Below, in pieces: positions 51,501 to 58,599 of a stretch of 64,000 nucleotides of DNA. How positions within the stretch are numbered: the stretch's first letter is position 1; every line of letters starts with the position of its first letter. The DNA is from Symbiodinium natans (taxonomy: Eukaryota; Sar; Dinophyceae; Suessiales; Symbiodiniaceae), in the NCBI GenBank assembly GCA_905221605.1, contig CAJNDS010002149.1:353972-417971 (forward strand), given 5' to 3'. The position numbers were made by a program, and so were the translations under genes. The notes beneath the pieces are model-generated. The model searched no databases and was not told the origin of the DNA. It saw only the letters and a list, made by a program, of their open reading frames with translations.

Positions 51501-52589
51501 ATGCTTCACCTGCGCCTCGAACTTGAGAAGCTCGGTGGTGTACCACCTGGCGACATCAAGTGGTCGCTTGAGATGCTTTGGTGGCACCAGGCCTAACGCC
51601 TGTTCGCGGAGGGCCTGTCCCTCCACTCTGGAGCGAACTGACAATTCGTTGTTCAACGAGCGCCAGAGTTCGTATCCGGCACTTGCTCCCATTTGTTTCA
51701 CCTCGATGAGATGCACCAAATCTTGCCCACGTTGGAACTTGCTCATGGACTGACGAAGCAAAAACCAAAGTTTGGTTGACCGGGCTGCTTTCCCGGCTTC
51801 AAGCCTCACTTGCAAGACTTCCACATTGCTACTGATCGCTTCTTGCAATTCCGTAGCGTAGCGGTCGTCGAGCAAACAAAGCCAACTCGTAAGTTCGTCT
51901 CTGTAGGCTGTCCAAACTCGGATTTCAGCATGTCTGCTTGTCATGGACGCATAGTTCAGCTGAGGCAACTGTGGAATGTAGCCCTCTGCTCTCTTGTTTC
52001 GTACACCAGAGTCTACTTCCATGTCCACAGGAGTCGATGCATTCGCAGGTGCTGCTGAGGGGTCTCCTCCAGGTGTAGGACTCGTCGACGATGAAGCTGC
52101 AGCTGTTGCAATATGCGCATTGGCAGCATTCGTACTTGCAAGCTGCAATGCTTGCGTAAGCATGGCACTCATCTGTTGAAGTTGAGCTGCCTGCTGTCGG
52201 ATCTGCTCGTCCTGCGCTTGCAGCATTGCTCTCGTGAACTCCATCTGTTGAGCTACTCCGGGTGCAACGGGCAACTGCGTATTCGGAACTTGAAGGGGTT
52301 CTTGTGGTGCTGTCTGAGGGGGTGTTCCCATCTGGTAGAACTGAGGTCCAAACGAAGGCACAGCCCCGACTGCTGGCTGATGGCCTGCTCCAGTCGCAGC
52401 TGTCCACTGCCTTGGGTCTACTCCGCGTGGAACTGAAGCTGGTCGCGCTGGCAAAGACCTTCCACGTTCTCTTCTCCCACGAGCACTTGGTGACCTTGCA
52501 CCAGAAAGCCCTGTGGAACTCAGGCTGCTTGCACTGCGGCCTCTCGGAGAACGGTCTCGTCCAGGCACACGTTCTTCACCATTGTCCAT
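48048..52589 (-). CDS. Copia A Gag-protease polyprotein
   Basis: A 1,513-codon frame from ATG 52587-52589. The order is a basic RS/Pro-rich N-terminus, a Gln-rich region, a Gag body (about 190-420), a Gly/Lys-rich linker (KGGKGGKG repeats, 430-490), a CCHC knuckle CRNCGRTGHWARDC (about 495-510) and an aspartic protease with LIDSGSSFH (about 590). Then follow two tandem 25-residue repeats (DNSVISHKQQDNSTTPAVERLV-like, about 855-905). Beyond about 945 the frame becomes Gly/Ser/Arg-rich and is probably not the frame in use, because a better protein-like frame (48602-49747) overlaps it. The end (residues about 1,330-1,513, Pro-rich, ending RSRSPSP) again looks protein-like. Confidence 0.85.
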   Translation of the reverse strand: MDNGEERVPGRDRSPRGRSASSLSSTGLSGARSPSARGRRERGRSLPARPASVPRGVDPRQWTAATGAGHQPAVGAVPSFGPQFYQMGTPPQTAPQEPLQVPNTQLPVAPGVAQQMEFTRAMLQAQDEQIRQQAAQLQQMSAMLTQALQLASTNAANAHIATAAASSSTSPTPGGDPSAAPANASTPVDMEVDSGVRNKRAEGYIPQLPQLNYASMTSRHAEIRVWTAYRDELTSWLCLLDDRYATELQEAISSNVEVLQVRLEAGKAARSTKLWFLLRQSMSKFQRGQDLVHLIEVKQMGASAGYELWRSLNNELSVRSRVEGQALREQALGLVPPKHLKRPLDVARWYTTELLKFEAQVKHRFPELLIGEQEGVLCLMKHLDSETKRYLLLHHSTKSMGELMTGLQFYDEQLRVMDFQREGASGYANAFKGGKGGKGDGDKSNKGSKGNKGNKGEKGEKGLKGGKAKGKDKKGDQGGKGDRARSKSREAKKTDVCRNCGRTGHWARDCWAPPKDKAAAATSQAVTTQPEAPSSSSSTSAKAAAQPTTKGSGKAQSSIKTFLEGYHFGMMLTNQVVSFPSDDRVYWLIDSGSSFHIITRETLESDHVKVLAWLEGRPKSYAETATGDSVEIGGSTHVLVEVCFETTTSASLKSSSEHEGDAVYMCRARFEAVISDQIKHNLLNINLLCQNGGWEPAMCDQQGVITVRKHGVTLRPTMFASVSWLASVRNDHPLALKPQDLIAKTEQFRRSRSRKSSSSRDFHRSTSNRGHRSSARVCVEPENPELLDVSCLDEVVDCELQTSHEHVDLDQGEAKDRLRTVGDVSGSARDQLQFFSHVDTPVVRELDRDERLIFCEDNSVISHKQQDNSTTPAVERLVFENDSSVISLKQQDNSTTPAVERLVHEHGRETVVCRACLEDFPDEVEIGSLDCSKRRSFPRVGQIGDRRYGSECHDATEHSRVGRHAPGGETQEIDTVGGQRRAAWHRASTESPRGTPGNVCRGGVHWRGRDGSGPGRGFGKAGPFDLIAFDRVHHGRDGSGGGTVVPHWGEGIPNGSFDLRGSSQGTRHGPDEADAEDQIQGKGQGHETGSEFAAGPCGPIDHGSRSSGAIRPHAGIVSANTERKTALGVDRMDDVDCSSIWRSVDSTSSGKKRPTGHAGDAVLPPVPEVCHRSPFDERTTRSQHAGLHARHLQGGPPRDAEPGGLGHMGGSSCRTRAAGTWSDRRQGSLSGCTGTERVSSAEPEGDDRGSTGDPRARTIDSGGGDRRVRRGLGRMEANHRGSGSNDPTTSEGSPYLHDAAAGGTGQPDSSVHGTPPGPQPRHAKSTLRVTPPWRESLSNLGYHGPYLQLHLSTPGHTAEGLQALGPLRESFLRMQVKDHAQLPVSLTPPKATSDLSSTVMRMAETMETGEAGTLIPAGRPFNTMSLRAQLEAGVLTGQQYEDRRRARSQDIQAARSVAPRLALPIPPPPPVPRPERTPETPIPWSGAPSAAFMELVRRRRDRQERDRSRSPSP
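48602..49747 (-). CDS. Extra ORF overlapping the copia A gag-protease frame
   Basis: A 381-codon frame from ATG 49747 (MDPSATMQRSIQELEGMRQ), in a different frame from gag-protease. It has balanced composition, a helical start, acidic segments and a compact C-x2-C-x7-H-x5-H motif (CLLCQKYVTEAHLMSEPH), a possible zinc finger. In copia B the same start (56808) runs 300 codons and joins the RSRSPSP C-terminus in frame after a deletion of about 790 bp. This suggests the true product is this N-terminal part plus that C-terminal part, with a one-base break here near 48605. Function unknown. Confidence 0.55.
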   Translation of the reverse strand: MDPSATMQRSIQELEGMRQGARRRRLILLEANAAQHGIELPQNLREELQATYAEAESTGGDEMDLDPEGDSARLDPSTSSPSIEYIMEETEAAEAPSSHTGVREFQMDPSISEAPAKEPAMVLMKPTPKIKSKEKGKAMRPVRNLLPDHVDQSTMGVDPREPSGPTPGSSAPTRRGKRRWASTGWMTWIARRFGGAWTAQAPGKSDPPDTPVTLYCLLCQKYVTEAHLMSEPHEANMQGFTHVISKEGLRVTQNPVDWATWEEALAEPEQLELGVTEGKARSVVARGPSEFPQPNPKETTAAAPATPGPGPSTVVVEIDESDEDWGEWRPTTEVPAPTTPPHPKDPPISMTQPPGEPVSPTAVYTEHRRGPSPGMRRALSG

Positions 52590-53198
52590 GCTGGAGCACG
52601 AAGCTCCGCTACCACGTTGAAACTCGTGGCACAGCTACGGGGCCTAAGGGACCTCAGGTCAAGACTACACTCAACCCTCACAGCACGAAGTGCGGACTCT
52701 TTTCACTGCGCTGTTCACAGCTTCTCGAGCTCCGCTCGTCTTGAGCCAATGCGAGCACGGCTCTCCAGCTTCAAACACTGTCTGCCAGACATGGGAAAAC
52801 AAAGGTACTTCAGGTGAAAACACTCAGCCATGGAACTTCTACTCCTAAACACTGTGGGTAGGTTCCTAGCACCTCTTAGGTGCTCTGCTGAGCTCTGTGC
52901 AGACCTAAACTGGCTTGAGTCACTTCTGGTCACCAAATACCAGGTCACAAACAGGAAACGAGTTCCGACAAACGAGTTTCGAGAAAACGAACAGAAAAAC
53001 GGTTCTTCCCACTCAAAACAAGGTCTCACCAAGCCAAAAGAAATCTGCACTGCCTGACATGTCCTCGTGCCTATGCTTCACACTCATAGCAGACAACTCA
53101 AGTGCACATCACGTGTCAACTGAAACGTCGTATTGGAGCTGATTCAAAACTTGAGGTGTTGAGCGTACGGCCTTGGACCAAAACTGAAGAATCGACAG

Positions 53199-53327
53199 AG
53201 TCCGCGGGCTCACGGAAGCCGAAGGCTGGGTCCCGCAGACTCTCTCAGAGCATTCTGTTGGAAGTTCCGATTACGAGCAAATTTTTTGGCCGAAAAGGCC
53301 GATCGTTGCGTCCTGAGCCTCTCAGCC
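53199..53327. other. Non-palindromic centre of the inverted duplication
   Basis: About 129 bp between the inner ends of the two arms (GAATCGACAG at 53189-53198, its complement at 53328-53337). It contains a small GGCC-GAAAA-GGCC hairpin near 53288-53301. No gene. Confidence 0.8.
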
Positions 53328-53965
53328 CTGTCGATTCTTTAGTTTTGGTCCGAGGCCGTACGCTCAACACCCTTCAAGTTTTGAATCAGCTTCAAATAAG
53401 TTGATATATGTGACCCTCCTAGTTTCCCAGTTGACACGTGATGTGCACTTGAGTTGTCTGCTATGAGTGTGAAGCATAGGCACGAGGACATGTCAGGCAG
53501 TGCAGATTTCTTTTGGCTTGGTGAGACCTTGTTTTGAGTGGGAAGAACCGTTTTTCTGTTCGTTTTCTCGAAACTCGTTTGTCGGAACTCGTTTCCTGTT
53601 TGTGACCTGGTATTTGGTACCAGAAGTGACTCAAGCCAGTTTAGGTCTGCACAGAGCTCAGCAGAGCACCTAAGAGGTGCTAGGAACCTACCCACAGTGT
53701 TTAGGAGTAGAAGTTCCATGCTGAGTGTTTTCACCTGAAGTACCTTTGTTTTCCCATGTCTGGCAGACAGTGTTTGAAGCTGGAGAGCCGTGCTTGCATT
53801 GGCTCAAGGCTCAAGACGAGCGGAGCTCGAGAAGCTGTGAACAGCGCAGTGAAAAGAGTTCGCACTTCGTGCTGTGAGGGTTAAGTGTAGTCTTGACCTG
53901 AGGTCCCTTAGGCCCCGTAGCTGTGCCACGAGTTTCAACGTGGTAGCGGAGCTTCGTGCTCCAGC

Positions 53966-56900
53966 ATGGACACTGGTGAAGAACGTGTTCCTGGGCGAGA
54001 CCGTTCTCCTAGAGGCCGCAGTGCAAGCAGCCTGAGTTCCACAGGGCTTTCTGGTGCGAGGTCACCAAGTGCCCGTGGGAGAAGAGAACGTGGAAGGTCT
54101 TTGCCAGCGCGACCAGCTTCAGTTCCACGCGGAGTAGACCCAAGGCAGTGGACAGCTACGACTGGAGCAGGCCATCAGCCACCAGTCGGGGCTGTGCCTT
54201 CGTTTGGACCTCAGTTCTACCAGATGGGAACACCCCCTCAGACGGCACCACAAGAACCCCTTCAAGTTCCGAATATGCAGTTGCCCGTTGCACCTGGAGT
54301 AGCTCAACAGATGGAGTTCACGAGAGCAATGCTGCAAGCGCAGGACGAGCAGATCCGACAGCAGGCAGCTCAACTTCAACAGATGAGTGCCATGCTTACG
54401 CAAGCATTGCAGCTTGCAAGTGCGAATGCTGCCAATGCGCATATTGCAGCAGCTGCAGCTTCATCGTCGACGAGTCCTACACCTGGAGGAGACCCCTCAG
54501 CAGCACCTGCGAATGCATCGACTCCTGTGGACATGGAAGTAGACTCTGGTGTACGAAACAAGAGAGCAGAGGGTTACATTCCACAGTTGCCTCAGCTGAA
54601 CTATGCGTCCATGACGAGCAGACATGCTGAAATCCGAGTTTGGACAGCCTACAGAGACGAACTTACGAGTTGGCTTTGTTTGCTCGACGACCGCTACGCT
54701 ACGGAATTGCAAGAAGCGATCAGTAGCAATGTGGAAGTCTTGCAAGTGAGGCTTGAAGCCGGGAAAGCAGCCCGGTCAACCAAACTTTGGTTTTTGCTTC
54801 GTCAGTCCATGAGCAAGTTCCAACGTGGGCAAGATTTGGTGCATCTCATCGAGGTGAAACAAATGGGAGCAAGTGCCGGATACGAACTCTGGCGCTCGTT
54901 GAACAACGAATTGTCAGTTCGCTCCAGAGTGGAGGGACAGGCCCTCCGCGAACAGGCGTTAGGCCTGGTGCCACCAAAGCATCTCAAGCGACCACTTGAT
55001 GTCGCCAGGTGGTACACCACCGAGCTTCTCAAGTTCGAGGCGCAGGTGAAGCATCGCTTCCCGGAGTTGCTCATCGGAGAACAAGAGGGAGTCCTGTGCC
55101 TGATGAAGCACTTGGATTCTGAGACCAAGAGATATCTGCTCCTCCATCACTCAACAAAGAGCATGGGTGAGCTGATGACTGGTTTGCAGTTTTACGACGA
55201 GCAACTTCGTGTGATGGACTTCCAGAGAGAAGGAGCATCAGGGTATGCGAATGCCTTCAAGGGTGGCAAGGGCGGAAAGGGCGACAGAGACAAGAGCAAC
55301 AAAGGCCCCAAGGGCAACAAAGGCAACAAAGGCGAGAAAGGAGAAAAGGGACAGAAGGGTGGCAAAGCGAAAGGAAAGGACAAGAAAGGTGACCAAGGCG
55401 GAAAAGGAGACAGAGCTCGGAGCAAGAGCAGAGAGGCGAAGAAGACGGATGTCTGCCGGAACTGCGGGAAGACTGGACACTGGGCACGCGACTGCTGGGC
55501 ACCTCCGAAGGACAAAGCCGCAGCGGCGACGAGCCAGGCCGTTACGACGCAGCCAGGGGCACCATCGTCTTCATCGTCTACATCGGCGAAAGCAGCAGCG
55601 CAGCCCACAACCAAAGGCAGTGGAAAAGCACAGTCATCAATCAAGACGTTTCTGGAAGGATATCACTTCGGTATGATGCTCACGAACCAGGTGGTTAGTT
55701 TTCCTTCAGATGATCGCGTTTACTGGTTGATTGACTCTGGTAGTTCGTTCCACATCATCACGAGAGAGACGCTTGAGAGCAACCACGTGAAGATCCTGAG
55801 TTGGTTGGAAGGACGCCCTAAGTCATATGCGGAGACTGCGACTGGAGATTCCGTTGAAATTGGCGGATCAACACATGTTTTAGTGGAAGTTTGCTTTGAA
55901 ACCACCACCCCAGCATCATCGAAGAGCAGTTCTGAGCATGAGGGTGACGCTGTGTACATGTGTAGGGCTAGGTTTGAAGCCGTCATTTCCGATCAGATCA
56001 AGCACAATTTGCTGAACATCAACTTGCTTTGTCAGAATGGAGGTTGGGAGCCAGCGATGTGCGACCAGCAGGGCGTAATTACCGTGCGAAAGCACGGCGT
56101 AACGCTGAGACCAACCATGTTTGCTTCAGTTAGTTGGCTTGCGTCAGTTCGGAATGACCATCCTTTAGCACTGAAACCGCAGGATTTGATCGCCAAAACG
56201 GAACAGTTTCGTCGAAGTCGGTCTCGCAAGTCGTCTTCGAGTCGTGATTTTCATCGTTCGACTTCGAATCGAGGTCATCGCAGCTCTGCGAGAGTGTGTG
56301 TTGAGCCCGAAAACCCCGAATTGCTGGATGTTTCATGTCTTGATGAGGTAGTTGATTGCGAGTTTCAGACGAGCCACGAACATGTTGACCTGGACCAAGG
56401 CGAAGCTAAGGACAGACGAAGGACAGTCGGTGACGTTTCCGGCTCTGCGAGGGATCAACTTCAATTTTTCAGTCATGTGGATACGCCAGTTGTTCGTGAG
56501 CTTGATAGGGATGAGCGCTTGATTTCTAGTGAAGACAACAGCGTTATCTCACACAAGCAACAGGACAACAGCACCACACCAGCAGTCGAGCGGCTTGTAT
56601 TTGAAAATGACAGCAGCGTTATCTCACACAAGCAACAGGACAACAGCACCACACCAGCAGTTGAGCGTCTTGTGCATGAGCATGGTAGGGAAACAGTTGT
56701 CTGTCGTGCTTGCTTGGAGGATTTCCCTGATGAGGTTGAGACTGGCAGCTTGGATTGCTCAAAGAGGCGAAGTTTTCCTAGAGCAGGACAGATAGGAGAC
56801 CGCCGCTATGGATCCGAGTGCCACGATGCAACAGAGCATTCAACAGTTGGAAGGCATGCGCCAGGGGGCAAGACGCAGGAGACTGATATTGTTGGAGGCC

Positions 56901-57952
56901 AACGCCGCGCAGCACGGCATAGAGCTTCCACAGGATCTCCGAGAGGAGCTCCAGGCAACGTATGCCGAGGCGGAGTCCACTGGAGGGGACGAGATGGATC
57001 TGGATTTGGATTCGGCAAGGGTGGACCCTTCGACCTCATCTCCTTCGATAGAGTACATCATGGAAGAGACGGAAGCGGCGGAGGCACCGTCGTCCCACAC
57101 TGGGGTGAGGGAATTCCAAACGGATCCTTCGATGTCAGAGGCTCCAGCCAAGAGACCCGCTATGGTGCAGATGAAGCCGACGCCAAAGATCAAATCCAAG
57201 GAAAAAGCCAAGGCCGTGAGACCGGTGCGGAATTTGCTGCCGGACCATGTGGAAGCCCTCGGACCTTTGAGGGAGAGCTTCCTGCGGATGCAGGTGAAGG
57301 ACCATGCCCAACTGCCGGTCAGCTTGACACCCCCGGAAGCCGCCAGCGACCTCTCCAGCACGGTGATGAGGATGGCAGAAACGATGGAAACAGGAGCAGC
57401 GGGGACATTGGCACCGGCAGGAAGGCCATTCAACCCAATGAGCCTTCGCGCTCAGCTCGAGGCAGGGGTCCTCACGGGCCAACAATACGAGGACCGGCGC
57501 CGAGCAAGGTCGCAGGACATACAGGCTGCGAGGTCGGTCGCGCCAAGGCTGGCGCTCCCGATACCTCCGCCACCTCCAGTTCCGCGGCCCGAACGCACGC
57601 CCGAAACCCCAATTCCGTGGAGTGGCGCGCCGTCGCCTGCATTCATGGAACTTATCAGGCGCCGCCGAGATCGCCAAGAGCGCGATCGTTCTCGCTCCCC
57701 GTCTCCCTGAAAGGGAGTACGGAGAAGCTCAATCCAATCCTTGCAGCTTTGTCCCAAGACGAGAGAAAAGAGCCCGATACGCAACAGCCACAACAGCAGT
57801 TTGAGTTAGTCACTGAAGAAGGAATTATTGGGGACAATGTGCGTAGTAAACAGGCAGAGCTTCAGCACCACATGCAGGGACACGTACCATACATGTCTGA
57901 CTGTGAGTTTTGCCAGCGCACTAGAGGGACCACTTCCAGCCCGAAAGCGTAG
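53966..57952 (+). CDS. Copia B Gag-protease polyprotein, fused by deletion to the start of integrase
   Basis: A 1,328-codon frame from ATG 53966. Gag, CCHC knuckle (CRNCGKTGHWARDC, near 55456-55497) and protease (LIDSGSSFH near 55728) match copia A closely, including the tandem 25-residue repeat (56536-56685). Because about 790 bp are missing after 57247, the frame switches and runs into the integrase N-terminus (ELQHHMQGH...CEFCQRT). It stops at TAG 57950-57952, just after a one-base insertion near 57935. In A the two regions are in different frames. Confidence 0.85.
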   Translation: MDTGEERVPGRDRSPRGRSASSLSSTGLSGARSPSARGRRERGRSLPARPASVPRGVDPRQWTATTGAGHQPPVGAVPSFGPQFYQMGTPPQTAPQEPLQVPNMQLPVAPGVAQQMEFTRAMLQAQDEQIRQQAAQLQQMSAMLTQALQLASANAANAHIAAAAASSSTSPTPGGDPSAAPANASTPVDMEVDSGVRNKRAEGYIPQLPQLNYASMTSRHAEIRVWTAYRDELTSWLCLLDDRYATELQEAISSNVEVLQVRLEAGKAARSTKLWFLLRQSMSKFQRGQDLVHLIEVKQMGASAGYELWRSLNNELSVRSRVEGQALREQALGLVPPKHLKRPLDVARWYTTELLKFEAQVKHRFPELLIGEQEGVLCLMKHLDSETKRYLLLHHSTKSMGELMTGLQFYDEQLRVMDFQREGASGYANAFKGGKGGKGDRDKSNKGPKGNKGNKGEKGEKGQKGGKAKGKDKKGDQGGKGDRARSKSREAKKTDVCRNCGKTGHWARDCWAPPKDKAAAATSQAVTTQPGAPSSSSSTSAKAAAQPTTKGSGKAQSSIKTFLEGYHFGMMLTNQVVSFPSDDRVYWLIDSGSSFHIITRETLESNHVKILSWLEGRPKSYAETATGDSVEIGGSTHVLVEVCFETTTPASSKSSSEHEGDAVYMCRARFEAVISDQIKHNLLNINLLCQNGGWEPAMCDQQGVITVRKHGVTLRPTMFASVSWLASVRNDHPLALKPQDLIAKTEQFRRSRSRKSSSSRDFHRSTSNRGHRSSARVCVEPENPELLDVSCLDEVVDCEFQTSHEHVDLDQGEAKDRRRTVGDVSGSARDQLQFFSHVDTPVVRELDRDERLISSEDNSVISHKQQDNSTTPAVERLVFENDSSVISHKQQDNSTTPAVERLVHEHGRETVVCRACLEDFPDEVETGSLDCSKRRSFPRAGQIGDRRYGSECHDATEHSTVGRHAPGGKTQETDIVGGQRRAARHRASTGSPRGAPGNVCRGGVHWRGRDGSGFGFGKGGPFDLISFDRVHHGRDGSGGGTVVPHWGEGIPNGSFDVRGSSQETRYGADEADAKDQIQGKSQGRETGAEFAAGPCGSPRTFEGELPADAGEGPCPTAGQLDTPGSRQRPLQHGDEDGRNDGNRSSGDIGTGRKAIQPNEPSRSARGRGPHGPTIRGPAPSKVAGHTGCEVGRAKAGAPDTSATSSSAARTHARNPNSVEWRAVACIHGTYQAPPRSPRARSFSLPVSLKGSTEKLNPILAALSQDERKEPDTQQPQQQFELVTEEGIIGDNVRSKQAELQHHMQGHVPYMSDCEFCQRTRGTTSSPKA
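56808..57710 (+). CDS. Extra ORF of copia B overlapping gag-protease
   Basis: A 300-codon frame from ATG 56808 (MDPSATMQQ...), homologous to the start of 48602-49747 and, after the deletion point, to the Pro-rich RSRSPSP C-terminus that lies in the gag frame in copia A. The middle section with the C2H2-like motif is lost. The overlap with gag-protease is complete. Confidence 0.5.
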   Translation: MDPSATMQQSIQQLEGMRQGARRRRLILLEANAAQHGIELPQDLREELQATYAEAESTGGDEMDLDLDSARVDPSTSSPSIEYIMEETEAAEAPSSHTGVREFQTDPSMSEAPAKRPAMVQMKPTPKIKSKEKAKAVRPVRNLLPDHVEALGPLRESFLRMQVKDHAQLPVSLTPPEAASDLSSTVMRMAETMETGAAGTLAPAGRPFNPMSLRAQLEAGVLTGQQYEDRRRARSQDIQAARSVAPRLALPIPPPPPVPRPERTPETPIPWSGAPSPAFMELIRRRRDRQERDRSRSPSP

Positions 57953-58599
57953 CGACCTGAACCCGAGAGAGTTTCAGCTTGACCAGTGCTTCTTTCGCAA
58001 GCTTGCATTCATCGTACTGGTTCATACCATGAGCTTTGCGATTGCAGTTTGCTTTAGACCTGAGGGAGAGAGCGCAGCAACAACAGCAGAGCATTTGCAT
58101 CCCTGGGTCAGGCACTTTGGTGTGAAACAACCGCATTTCATGTCTGATGCAGAGGGACTCACGAAGAACATCGCAGCGAGGCTCGCTGATCTTTGTGAGG
58201 GTACTGAGGACAGCTTCGCACCCGAAAGGCACAGCAGAACGAGCCATTAGGACCCTGAAAGGAATCGTAGCAACACATGAACTTGAGTTGCGTGAACATG
58301 GCGTTGTTTTGGATGGTGAGTGTGCGGATGTTTTCGACCTTTTGTTTCAATACGCAGCACACACGCACAACAGGTTTTCAGTTTCTGTAGGGTCGACCAT
58401 GACACCCACGCAGAAGATCCGCGGAGATCGAGTGCGACCGCAAGTCACGTATCCGTTCGGTGCGGTAGCATACGCTAAGATAACGCGGGCTAGAAGACCT
58501 GACGCGGATTTGCTCGAGGGATCTACTTGGGACCAGTGCTTGGGAGCACAGGTCATGCCATGGAAATCCGCTTGGATAGTGGGGAGACGAAACGGGTGA
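57953..58599 (+). pseudogene. Copia B integrase core, three frameshifts
   Basis: Compared with copia A there is a 1-bp insertion near 57935, an 8-bp deletion near 58229 (just before the catalytic-Glu helix) and a net 7-bp deletion near 58509. The Asp (FQLDQCFF), second Asp (FMSDAEG) and Glu (AERAIRTLKG) are all still encoded, but in two different frames. Integrase is therefore inactive. Confidence 0.88.

Larger units (their letters stand above)
46286..53198 (-). mobile_element. Ty1/copia element A, 5' part
   Basis: Carries the leader, gag-protease, an overlapping extra ORF and integrase. It pairs with copia B in inverted orientation. The first ~35 bases of the LTR found in B (53401 onward) are replaced here by an unrelated 14-bp stretch near 53122-53136. 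Confidence 0.9.

Noticed and set aside
53101-53460. Palindrome as a missed-adapter sequencing artefact
   Set aside because: Arms differ by substitutions, large indels and a 129-bp centre, which a duplicated single molecule would not show.
53600-53640. TGGTATTTGGTACCAGA as a copia primer-binding site
   Set aside because: Resembles an initiator-tRNA site only partly, and the LTR end could not be fixed because the 3' LTR is truncated.
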